The notes under the pieces are model-generated. The model saw only the letters and a list, made by a program, of their open reading frames with translations, did no database searches and was not told the origin of the DNA. The translations under genes were made by a program, and so were the position numbers. From contig JAJZRI010000001.1 of assembly GCA_021802765.1 (NCBI GenBank), positions 124,001 through 188,000 on the forward strand: 64,000 bases of DNA. The letters run 5' to 3'. This document shows, piece by piece, positions 9,716 to 17,548 of this stretch. Source of the DNA: Microcaldota archaeon. GTDB taxonomy: Archaea; Micrarchaeota; Micrarchaeia; Micrarchaeales; CABMGC01. Numbering within the stretch: the first letter of the stretch is position 1; each line of letters starts with the position of its first letter.

Positions 9716-10924
9716 TCAGATTTTGTAGCGCAGTATTGCCCCTATACCCTTGAAACCCATGAGAAATTCCCGCCCATAAGAGCTCTCGCTTGAGACGAAG
9801 ACGGTATCGGCGCCATTCTTGTCTGCATAGCCTATGAGCTCCTCTATCATGTCCTTATCGCCTGCGATCTCGAGCGTTCCGCCGTCCTCGGCGTGCTTGG
9901 CCTCTATGTGGCCGCCGTACTCTATCTTGGTAAATATCGAGTTGTCGGAATTGCACTTGTACTTGATCTCGTGGATCTCGAGATCCTCATTTATTATTAG
10001 GGTACTGACTTGATTGGCCGCAAGCGCATGATGCGTCTCTTCGTATCCATAGACTGCCAGACCCTTCCTTGATATCTCCTGCATGAACCGCTCTATCACC
10101 TTCCTCTCCTGGAAAGCCTCCTGCTCCTTGAGCAGGTCTGCAGCCTTCTCTATCATCTCGTGAAGCCCGAACTCGTCAGTGTATCCCGTATCATAGGTCC
10201 CTAAGACCTTTATCTGGTAGTTGAGGGTGTTCTGCTTCAGGAATGATTCCTTTGATGGGCCTGGTCCACCGACTATCAGCCCCTTTATCTTGAACCCTGA
10301 CGATGTGAATGTAGTATTTAGTATTTCCGAGATCCTTGTGTGGTATTCGCCGATTGTCTCTTCCCTCTGCCTGACGAACCTTGCCTGCGACTGCCCACCC
10401 TTTCCCACCTTGGCATGCACCATGGAGTTGAGCCTTTTTATTATCTGTATGTGTGAGCCCTTGAGGGTGGCTATCGTAGCCTCCCTTCCGTCCATGACGA
10501 GCAGCGCATACGTGTCCTTAGAGCCCACTATCTCCTCTATCGGATCCAGAAGGAAGGTAGACTCGCATCTGTAGATGTTGACCTTCAATGGAATGGAAGG
10601 CTCCATGGAGAAGAGTTCTATGTCCACCTTTCCGGAGTTTGTTGAGACGTTTCCGCAGAATACTGCAAGGCCGTTCTTTGGAGTTTCCCTGTAGAGCTTA
10701 AGGTACTGCATTATCTTCTCGAGGGCGCTCTGCACGTTGTTGCGCACAGATTTCGACTTTATATTTGATGATTGGCTGTGCTCTTCCCTTAGCTTTGCGG
10801 TCTCTTCGGATAGCGGATAGCCTGCTGGGATGTAGACGCTGATAAGCTCCGTGCCGTAGCCACGTATTCCCTTGAGACGCTTTATCTCCCTAAGTATGTT
10901 GTATTCATTCTTCATCTGGTCCAC
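9716..10924 (-). CDS. prf1: peptide chain release factor aRF1
   Basis: LISVYIPAGYPL, VRNNVQSALEKIMQYLK, GGQSQARFVRQREE motifs. Confidence 0.95.
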   Translation of the reverse strand: MDQMKNEYNILREIKRLKGIRGYGTELISVYIPAGYPLSEETAKLREEHSQSSNIKSKSVRNNVQSALEKIMQYLKLYRETPKNGLAVFCGNVSTNSGKVDIELFSMEPSIPLKVNIYRCESTFLLDPIEEIVGSKDTYALLVMDGREATIATLKGSHIQIIKRLNSMVHAKVGKGGQSQARFVRQREETIGEYHTRISEILNTTFTSSGFKIKGLIVGGPGPSKESFLKQNTLNYQIKVLGTYDTGYTDEFGLHEMIEKAADLLKEQEAFQERKVIERFMQEISRKGLAVYGYEETHHALAANQVSTLIINEDLEIHEIKYKCNSDNSIFTKIEYGGHIEAKHAEDGGTLEIAGDKDMIEELIGYADKNGADTVFVSSESSYGREFLMGFKGIGAILRYKI

Positions 10925-10931
10925 TTATCGA

Positions 10932-11594
10932 TCATTCTTTAGTCCCCAAATCATATTTAATTCTCCGCAGGACTGCGTGTATGCTATCACGTCTCCTGCT
11001 TCCGGTCATGTCCACCATTATTGCCTTCATCCCGAGCTTTCTTGCGGCGGATACGTTCCTCTCCTTGTCATCGAGGAAGAGCGCCTCGCTAGGCTTGATT
11101 CCTGTGCACTTGAACATCAACCGAAATGCGGCAGGCTCGGGCTTGAGCTTGTTGTCTACCCGTTCGGCATAGACAAGGTATCTCCTCTTTATTATTTTGG
11201 ATATTCCAAGCTTCCTGACAGCATTCTGCGCCCAGACCTTTCTGCTGTTGGTGAATATGGCTATTTTGTAATGCTTGGACAGGTCTTTGAGCAATGAGGC
11301 GAGAACCTTGTCGGGCTTCATCCCGAACTTTGCCGGATCCTGATTGTGCGCATAGTATTCCAATCCATGAAGGCTTATTGGATACTTCTTGCAGAGTTCC
11401 CTTATTGCCATCGACACGCTGCCTGTCGCCATCTTCTCCTCCGCTGCGTGAAGATCAGTTCTTGATATAGTATCAATCATGTGCCTGTCCCGCAGGTACC
11501 GGTAAACACGCATCTTGCTGCTCCTGCTGGCCTTTAACTCTATGCTCTTTGGATAGAGCGTCCCGTCAAGATCTAAAACTAGGGCTTTTATCAT
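10932..11594 (-). CDS. HAD-superfamily hydrolase
   Basis: LVLDLDGTLYP, IFTNSRK, LFLDDKERNVSAARKLGM motifs. Confidence 0.9.
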   Translation of the reverse strand: MIKALVLDLDGTLYPKSIELKASRSSKMRVYRYLRDRHMIDTISRTDLHAAEEKMATGSVSMAIRELCKKYPISLHGLEYYAHNQDPAKFGMKPDKVLASLLKDLSKHYKIAIFTNSRKVWAQNAVRKLGISKIIKRRYLVYAERVDNKLKPEPAAFRLMFKCTGIKPSEALFLDDKERNVSAARKLGMKAIMVDMTGSRRRDSIHAVLRRIKYDLGTKE

Positions 11595-11608
11595 CTAATG
11601 CGCCTTTG

Positions 11609-12910
11609 CTAAGCAATCCTGCTCTTGCCCAGATATGGAATCAGGGCCTCTGGAACGGTTATGGAGCCGTCATCGTTGAGGTAGTTCTCCACTATAGCGA
11701 CCATTGTCCTATTTGTGGCTATCGCAGTTGAATTTAGCGTATGCACGTACCTCCTCTCCGATCCCTCGTCATACTTTATGTCGAGCCTCATTGACTGCCA
11801 GTCTGTGCAGTTGGAGCACGATACCATCTCGCGGTACCTGCCCTGCGCTGGCATGTAGGCTTCTAGGTCATACTTCTTCGCCGCCACAATGCCTATGTCT
11901 CCGGTGCATATGTTTACTATACGGTATGGGAGCTGCAACTTCTTGTAAAGATCCTCTGCGTTGGCTATAAGCTCGTCGAATATCTTCCATGAATCCGGCT
12001 GCGTGGAAAAGACGAACTGCTCGACCTTGTAGAACTGGTGCACCCTGAATATGCCCTTGGTGTCTTTCCCGTGTGCGCCTGCCTCTCGCCTAAAGCACGG
12101 GCTGAAGCCTATGTACTTCTTCGGAAGGTCCTTTGGCGAAAATACCTGTCCTGCATGCATTGCGGCTATTGGATGCTCCGATGTGCCTATCATGAAGAGC
12201 TCCTCATCTATATGCTCTGATTCTTTTTTCTCCTGTGCCTCCTTAGACTCCGCCGCTTTGTAGAGCATCTCCTCAAAGTCCCCAAGCGCGGTCACTCCCT
12301 TGTAGTACTCGCGCTTCATCATCATTGGAGGCGCAACAAGCGTATATCCCTTGCTAGTGAGCTCCTTTATAGAAAACTGGATAAGCGCCTGCTCGAGGAG
12401 CGCAAGACCTCCCTTGAGATAGAAGAATCTTGACCCTGCGATCTTGGCGGCCTGCTCTATGTCAAGGAGTCCCAGCCTAGTAAGCGCCTCTTCGTGCCCC
12501 ATCGCCGGCTTCTTGTCAGGAATCTTTCCATGGGATCTTATCTCCTTGTTCTCGCTATCGTCCTTTCCGTACGGCACCGATTCATGAAGTATGTTAGGCA
12601 TGTTCCAGAGCAGCTCGTCTACTCGGTTCTGGTGCTGTGGCAACTGCTGCTCTATCTCATCTATCCTTGTTTTGATCTTCGCTAGCTGTGCGGTCTTTGC
12701 AACGTCGACCTCCTTTCCCGACTTCTTTAGCTGAGCGACCTCGAGACTTCCCTTGTTCCTCTGTGCCCGAAGCTGCTGGGCTTCGGCGCTTATCTTCTTT
12801 ATCTCCTCGTCAAGCTTGAGTATCTCGTCTACGGGATAATCGCTCTTCCTGACGACCATCGACTTGCGTATGGCATTGATATTCTCCCGTACGTATCTTG
12901 TATTTATCAT
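11609..12910 (-). CDS. serS: seryl-tRNA synthetase
   Basis: MINTRYVRENINAIRKSM start; FSPCFRREAGAHGKDTKGIFRVHQFYKVEQFVF class II motif 2. Start placed at 12910; the track ORF extends back through the tRNA. Confidence 0.96.
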   Translation of the reverse strand: MINTRYVRENINAIRKSMVVRKSDYPVDEILKLDEEIKKISAEAQQLRAQRNKGSLEVAQLKKSGKEVDVAKTAQLAKIKTRIDEIEQQLPQHQNRVDELLWNMPNILHESVPYGKDDSENKEIRSHGKIPDKKPAMGHEEALTRLGLLDIEQAAKIAGSRFFYLKGGLALLEQALIQFSIKELTSKGYTLVAPPMMMKREYYKGVTALGDFEEMLYKAAESKEAQEKKESEHIDEELFMIGTSEHPIAAMHAGQVFSPKDLPKKYIGFSPCFRREAGAHGKDTKGIFRVHQFYKVEQFVFSTQPDSWKIFDELIANAEDLYKKLQLPYRIVNICTGDIGIVAAKKYDLEAYMPAQGRYREMVSCSNCTDWQSMRLDIKYDEGSERRYVHTLNSTAIATNRTMVAIVENYLNDDGSITVPEALIPYLGKSRIA

Positions 12911-12991
12911 CAATTTGCACCGTTGTTTTGCGCTTATATTACTAGGCCCCTGTGCGTATTTATATATTTTGACAGAACACTCTATGCTTAT

Positions 12992-13077
12992 GCAGGGGTG
13001 GCAGAGCTTGGCCAAATGCGACGGGCTTAGGACCCGTTTCCTTTGTGGATGCAAGAGTTCAAATCTCTTCCCCTGCA
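12992..13077 (+). tRNA. tRNA-Leu(UAG)
   Basis: GCAGGGG/CCCCTGC acceptor, ACGGG-CTTAGGA-CCCGT anticodon arm, long variable arm, AAGAG-TTCAAAT-CTCTT T-arm, discriminator A. Confidence 0.95.
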
Positions 13078-13938
13078 AATTCAATTTGCGGCGACAAGCC
13101 AAGGTTCGGAAATCCGAAACGGAAATCAAGGAAGGAAGATTTCAATAGGTTTTCCAACAGCCTCAAGCAGGTGTCCATGAATGTTTCATGGCACCAATTA
13201 CAGCAATTGCAATCCGTATTACATAAAACGCAAACCAAGAGGTTTGCGGGAAAGAGGAAAACGCCGAAATATGGCTCGCTCTCAAAGGCGTTTTCCGACA
13301 TTCAACTTCAAAGGTTCCTTCACGTGATAGACTCTGACAGGTTCCGCCTCCTATTCAGGTATCAGGCGCAGCTTGGGCTTAGAATAGGCGAGGCGGTCAG
13401 AGTGAACATAAACTCAATAGACCTAGGAACAAGGGAACTTACCTTGAAGACCGAAAAGGCTCGGGTAATGGACTCGTTATTGATACCGATGCCGTTGTTC
13501 AAGGATACCATAGCCTTCATCTCGAAGCACAAGACCGAGATTGAGAAGGCGCAGGGCTATCTGTTCTATGCGGATAAGTTGAGAACCAAGAGGCCGGAGC
13601 CTTACATTGAGCAGAACTACGTCCGCAACAGGTTCAGGCATTATGTACGACTGGTGGGGTTGGACGAGGTATACGATACCTCAGATGAAACCAACCCTAA
13701 CAGGAGCGTAAGGCACCTCCATAGGCTAACTACGCACAGCCTAAGGCACTATGCCATAACCAGCTTTGCCAAGCAGACAAACGGGAATCTGGTGTTAACA
13801 AGCAGGTTCGCAAGGCACAGTGATCCCAGCACCACCATGACCTACATTACCACACGCAAAGAGGAATTATACAAAGAGATAGACAACGCCTTTGGCTTGA
13901 GTCAAGCCATAGGCCTGAAAAGAACGTTAAGTCATTGA
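13045..13938 (+). CDS. tyrosine recombinase / integrase (possibly starting at internal ATG 13177)
   Basis: RYQAQLGLRIGEAVRV, THSLRHYAITSF, TSRFARHSDPSTTMTYITT = R..HxxR..H/Y catalytic pattern. Confidence 0.93.
   Translation: MDARVQISSPANSICGDKPRFGNPKRKSRKEDFNRFSNSLKQVSMNVSWHQLQQLQSVLHKTQTKRFAGKRKTPKYGSLSKAFSDIQLQRFLHVIDSDRFRLLFRYQAQLGLRIGEAVRVNINSIDLGTRELTLKTEKARVMDSLLIPMPLFKDTIAFISKHKTEIEKAQGYLFYADKLRTKRPEPYIEQNYVRNRFRHYVRLVGLDEVYDTSDETNPNRSVRHLHRLTTHSLRHYAITSFAKQTNGNLVLTSRFARHSDPSTTMTYITTRKEELYKEIDNAFGLSQAIGLKRTLSH
13054..13078. repeat. attL core (tRNA-Leu 3' end)
   Basis: exact 25-bp match to 16767-16791. Confidence 0.92.
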
Positions 13939-13945
13939 ACACAAT

Positions 13946-14173
13946 CTAGTCTAGAAGCCGCTCAAATTCTTCGACTGTTAAGCCGGCCTCCCTTATTATT
14001 GCACGCAATGTGCCTCTTGGCACCTCTTTTCTATTTGGCACTACGGCTCTTCGGTGTGGAGGCTGCATATTTCTGAGTATTATGTGGCTTCCCGTTTGAT
14101 GGTCGTATCTATATCCAATCTTGGATAGTGCCTTGACTACCTCTGCCGCTGATACTATAGGAATCTTAGGCAT
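13946..14173 (-). CDS. hicA: HicA-family toxin (mRNA interferase)
   Basis: VVKALSKIGYRYDHQTGSHIILRN...PNRKEVPRGTLRAIIREAGLTVEEF, active-site GSH. Confidence 0.92.
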   Translation of the reverse strand: MPKIPIVSAAEVVKALSKIGYRYDHQTGSHIILRNMQPPHRRAVVPNRKEVPRGTLRAIIREAGLTVEEFERLLD

Positions 14174-14390
14174 TCACATTCACCGATACGACTTCCTCTT
14201 TTATAGAAGGCGGTATCGGCTCGTTGTGCTTCTTGAGACTAGCCAGATAACCGGCTATGGCGTCCTTGACGTTCTCTATGGCCTCCTTTCTAGTCTTTCC
14301 ATCAGAAACGCATCCGGGCAACTGAGGTACGGTAGCTACGAATACGCCGTCTTCGTCCTGCTCTATTTCAACCCTGAAATATCTTCTCAT
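14166..14390 (-). CDS. hicB: HicB-family antitoxin
   Basis: IEQDEDGVFVATVPQLPGCVSDGKTRKEAIENVKDAI; overlaps hicA by 8 nt. Confidence 0.92.
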   Translation of the reverse strand: MRRYFRVEIEQDEDGVFVATVPQLPGCVSDGKTRKEAIENVKDAIAGYLASLKKHNEPIPPSIKEEVVSVNVNA

Positions 14391-14430
14391 GTCCGTTCAC
14401 TGTATATTATACAACCCAAGCTATTTAAAT

Positions 14431-14724
14431 TTAAGAGGTGCCCTGGTCCTAACTAAAGGCCTCCGGGCGACTAAAGACCCTATAGCCCAAAAGGTCTTTA
14501 GTAGGTTCTCGACGACAACCTAAAGACCCCTTCGTTTTCACGAGGGGCTTCTAACCATCAATAATACTGTGCACCTCTTAAGTTGAGGTCTTTAGTAAGC
14601 CTCCGCCGCCTCACGCCCTTCACATGTTCTGTGCAGGTTCGGGCGTGCCGAACTTCGTTCAGACGGCGGCTACGTCTACTACGACCCAACGGGCAAGGCT
14701 GCTTCTGCCCCACCCAGAAGCAGC
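14431..14724. repeat. cluster of nested inverted repeats (candidate origin or structured RNA)
   Basis: TTAAGAGGTGC/GCACCTCTTAA (14431-14441/14571-14581); four CTAAAGACC motifs alternating in orientation (14471, 14493, 14520, 14587); GCTGCTTCTG/CAGAAGCAGC hairpin (14698-14724). Confidence 0.7.
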
Positions 14725-14826
14725 CGCAGAGATTCCTTCAAGGCTAGAATAGCCGCTTGCTAGGTTGCTAGCTTAAAGCCAGTTGTGGCGTCCTCCTCGT
14801 GAACTGCGAAAGAGGGAGGGAATGTA

Positions 14827-14913
14827 ATGGCCGACCATCTTGAGCTAGTGAACGAACTGGGGTTTAAGGATTATAAGATATCACAATCAGGTATTCAAAT
14901 TCTACGACGTTAA
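14827..14913 (+). CDS. 28-aa mini-ORF MADHLELVNELGFKDYKISQSGIQILRR
   Basis: ATG preceded by SD-like GAGGGAGGG; not in the supplied ORF track. Confidence 0.45.
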   Translation: MADHLELVNELGFKDYKISQSGIQILRR

Positions 14914-14983
14914 AAACGAAATAAAAACGAACAAATTAAATACCTCTTTTAATATATAACTAATAATGTGTATTGGTGATAGC

Positions 14984-15250
14984 ATGAACAGAATAGGAAT
15001 GGCAGCGATGGTTGCCACAGTACTGGCAATAGCCGGTATGGCTGGCATGGTTGCTGCGCAAAGCAGCACAACGCACATGCCGTTGGCAGGGGCGTCAACG
15101 CTCTCCAACGCACGGAGCGGTGCTAATGTACAGAGCGGCCTGAACGTACAAAGCGGGCCTGATGTACAGAGTGGACTCAACGTCCAGCAGGTTGGCGGCG
15201 GACCAGACACGGCAGAGACCGTGCATGCGGGAGCTGAAATCGACAACTGA
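14984..15250 (+). CDS. small secreted protein with 6-aa [N/D]VQSG[L/P] repeats
   Basis: signal peptide-like MNRIGMAAMVATVLAIAGMAGMVAAQ; SD GGTGAT 3 nt upstream of ATG 14984. Confidence 0.65.
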   Translation: MNRIGMAAMVATVLAIAGMAGMVAAQSSTTHMPLAGASTLSNARSGANVQSGLNVQSGPDVQSGLNVQQVGGGPDTAETVHAGAEIDN

Positions 15251-15591
15251 TGGGGAAAGAGTCAGGCACCGGTTCCGCCTACCAATTCTTTGGCGGGATC
15301 GGTGCAGGAAGCAAGATTTTAGAATTGTATAGGGGCTGGATTATGCGGCAAAGACTTAAGAGACCGTTGACGATTGTAATGGTTATGGGAGCGATGTTGG
15401 TATCTGGCGTTACTATGCTGGTCTTCGGATACGGGAATATCAGTCATAATGGGCTGGCACATGCCTCAGAAATTAAAGAGGTCATCTTTCTGTCCGGCAT
15501 ATCTGTACTCTTAATCTGGGCGCTGCTGGTTTATGCCGCGCTGTTCAGGAGGGAAAAGCCGAAACCTGAAACGAAATGGTGGCATCAATGA
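15250..15591 (+). CDS. two-TM small membrane protein
   Basis: two hydrophobic segments (PLTIVMVMGAMLVSGVTMLVFG; VIFLSGISVLLIWALLVYAALF); tight gene packing. Confidence 0.6.
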   Translation: MGKESGTGSAYQFFGGIGAGSKILELYRGWIMRQRLKRPLTIVMVMGAMLVSGVTMLVFGYGNISHNGLAHASEIKEVIFLSGISVLLIWALLVYAALFRREKPKPETKWWHQ

Positions 15592-16454
15592 GCAAGACAT
15601 GGCACATGAAAAAGAGAGTACTCAAGATTCTTTCGAAGCGGCCACGCACGCCGGGAGAGATTAGTAAACTCCTGGGTCTGTCGCCGTCCACCGTGAGTGT
15701 GCATATTGCCGAGCTTGAGAGAATAGGTGCGATAGAAAGAGTAGAGAATGGTTATGCCAAACGGTGGAAATACTACCGCATAAAGCCCGGATTCAACATT
15801 GAGAAGGCAATCCGCGTCAAGGAAGTCAACATGATACCGCTTATACTGATGGGCATTGCCATAACTGCATTCATCGGCGTTGGCGCATTTATCGGCCTGA
15901 TACCGCATGGTGGGCAGGCCACGACCATCTTAACAATCCAACTAACAGATCCGCCGAATGTATCCAACGGCACGCAGGCTTTGCTTGTGTCATATTCTTC
16001 CCTCCAGGTTCGCATGCGCGGCTCATCAGGCTGGATTACGGATAATACCACAGGTATAGTAAACTTGATGTCGCTGACAAACGTAAGTGAGGTGGTAGGA
16101 AAGCTTAAAGTGCCAATGAATGCCAGTGTTGGCACGATCAGATTCAACATAACGTCCGCCAGAATACTCGTAAACGGCAGGGCTTACAACGTAGATGTAC
16201 CAAATCATCAGCTAAGTGCCAATGTTATTGGCGGCGACGCAGCTGGCAACATGTCCGTACTTATGGATATGCGCACCAAGATAGCTAGCACAGCGAATGC
16301 GACTTACATGCTTGTAACTTCGCTTAAGGCTGTCGCTGTAAACAACATTGATGCAAATGAACAAGTAGGCTCGACGAACCAGCTTAATGTAAGTGTAGAG
16401 AATGAGCTGAATCAGATAGGAGGTGACAATAACACCACGAGCAGCGGCCCATAA
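15576..16454 (+). CDS. winged-helix (ArsR-like) - TM - DUF4382-like membrane-anchored regulator
   Basis: RTPGEISKLLGLSPSTVSVHIAELERIGAIERVENG..WKYYRI wHTH; TM IPLILMGIAITAFIGVGAFIGLI; LTIQLTDPPN...YSSLQVRM..WITDNTTGIVNLMSLTNVSEVVGKLKVPMNASVGTIRFNITSARILVNG extracytoplasmic domain. Confidence 0.75.
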   Translation: MVASMSKTWHMKKRVLKILSKRPRTPGEISKLLGLSPSTVSVHIAELERIGAIERVENGYAKRWKYYRIKPGFNIEKAIRVKEVNMIPLILMGIAITAFIGVGAFIGLIPHGGQATTILTIQLTDPPNVSNGTQALLVSYSSLQVRMRGSSGWITDNTTGIVNLMSLTNVSEVVGKLKVPMNASVGTIRFNITSARILVNGRAYNVDVPNHQLSANVIGGDAAGNMSVLMDMRTKIASTANATYMLVTSLKAVAVNNIDANEQVGSTNQLNVSVENELNQIGGDNNTTSSGP

Positions 16455-16565
16455 CACAAGTTGCTTGAAGATACGCCGGACTTCTGCACGCTTAGAAATG
16501 AAGATATGGGTTGGATTATACAGCCGCATAACCATATTCCTTATATTGGGGCTTACGTTACTGTT

Positions 16566-16666
16566 CGCATAACCTTATGCGAGGTTCAAGGTTCAGATTC
16601 TCCGGGAATCTGAACCGTTTCTGCTTATATACCTTGCTCGGCCATAATCTATGGTTCAGATGAACC
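16566..16666. promoter_or_regulatory. three closely spaced palindromes
   Basis: CGCATAA-cc-TTATGCG (16566-16581); GGTTCAGATTC-tccgg-GAATCTGAACC (16590-16616); GGTTCA-ga-TGAACC (16653-16666). Confidence 0.6.
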
Positions 16667-16766
16667 TGCTTAGGCTTAGAATCTTGTGTTGTTTTTGATG
16701 TGAAATATGGCTAGGAATATGGGCATGAAACAGCTAGGAAACGCTCTTAAACCCTTAGCGGGTTCG

Positions 16767-16791
16767 AGAGTTCAAATCTCTTCCCCTGCAA
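16767..16791. repeat. attR core (displaced tRNA-Leu 3' end)
   Basis: exact 25-bp match to 13054-13078. Confidence 0.92.
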
Positions 16792-17035
16792 TCTGTATTT
16801 TCCTAGAAGTGCTTCTTGTCTCCTTTAGATGCCATACTATTGCAAGTGCGTTATGTGCCATTCCTTGCACCACTTTGACCTTTGCTTGGGACTTGGATAT
16901 CTCTAAGCTTATGCTTATAACTCAAAAATAGTCGATTAAATTTCTTGGATAAGTTTAATTGTCTGTTAGTTAGCTTTGTTTGGCATAATATGCTTATTGA
17001 GAAGTCTTATTAATATGATTGACCATTCATATATT

Positions 17036-17548
17036 ATGGCTAAAGGAGGCAGGATAATAAACGCAATCCGCCTTGTGTTCAATTCCAGGGCATACTATGT
17101 GACATTTTTATTGATAGCGGCGCTGTCCTTTCTTGGCTACTCCTATCTGCTTTCTAGCTATTCACTAAATCTCGCACTTCCAAAAATAGCCTTTGGGCTA
17201 AACATCTATTCATTAATATTATCCATATCGATCAGCGTGCTTCTTGCGCTCTCTTTGATGATGAACGCCTTCGCGTTTGTAAATGGAGCTGCACTTAGCG
17301 GAAAAACAGGCTTGGGTGCAATTATAGCCGCACTAGTCCCCAGTAGTCTTTGCTGCACGTCCGTGATACCGGCCATCTTGGCCGCCTTCGGCGCGTCCAC
17401 TGCCACAGTAATAGGGGTTACTGGTGAACTCCAAGGCCCCTTCGCTACTTACGAAACGCTGTTCATTACCCTCTCGATTGGCCTTCTCTTGCTAAGTGTT
17501 TTGTTGGCCTCAAGGAATATTAACAAATGCTGCGCGGTGAAGAAATGA
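17036..17548 (+). CDS. multi-TM membrane protein, candidate mercury/metal transporter
   Basis: SSLCCTSVIPAILAAFGAS vicinal Cys in TM (MerT/MerC-like pattern) and C-term NKCCAVKK; in operon with merA. Start chosen at ATG 17036. Confidence 0.6.
   Translation: MAKGGRIINAIRLVFNSRAYYVTFLLIAALSFLGYSYLLSSYSLNLALPKIAFGLNIYSLILSISISVLLALSLMMNAFAFVNGAALSGKTGLGAIIAALVPSSLCCTSVIPAILAAFGASTATVIGVTGELQGPFATYETLFITLSIGLLLLSVLLASRNINKCCAVKK

Larger units (their letters stand above)
13054..16791. mobile_element. tRNA-Leu-integrated element (~3.7 kb)
   Basis: 25-bp direct repeats AGAGTTCAAATCTCTTCCCCTGCAA at both ends, one inside tRNA-Leu; tyrosine recombinase next to the tRNA; HicAB and accessory genes inside. 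Confidence 0.9.

Noticed and set aside
12911-13129. N-terminal extension of serS in the ORF track
   Set aside because: Runs antisense through tRNA-Leu; conserved SerRS N-terminus starts at MINTRYVREN (12910)
15121-15195. 18-nt repeats as a CRISPR-like array
   Set aside because: Repeats are contiguous, in frame and encode [N/D]VQSG[L/P]; no spacers, no cas genes in the window
16499-16573. 24-aa hydrophobic ORF MKIWVGLYSRITIFLILGLTLLFA after the wHTH gene
   Set aside because: Plausible TM peptide but no clear SD and stop overlaps a palindrome; too weak to call
16741-16791. Second tRNA-Leu gene at attR
   Set aside because: Only variable arm, T-arm and 3' acceptor are recognisable; no 5' acceptor or D-arm, so it is an att remnant
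16707-16931. 74-aa ORF across attR as an independent gene
   Set aside because: Downstream half is AT-rich non-coding-looking; only the part up to the core makes sense, as an integrase N-terminus in the circular form
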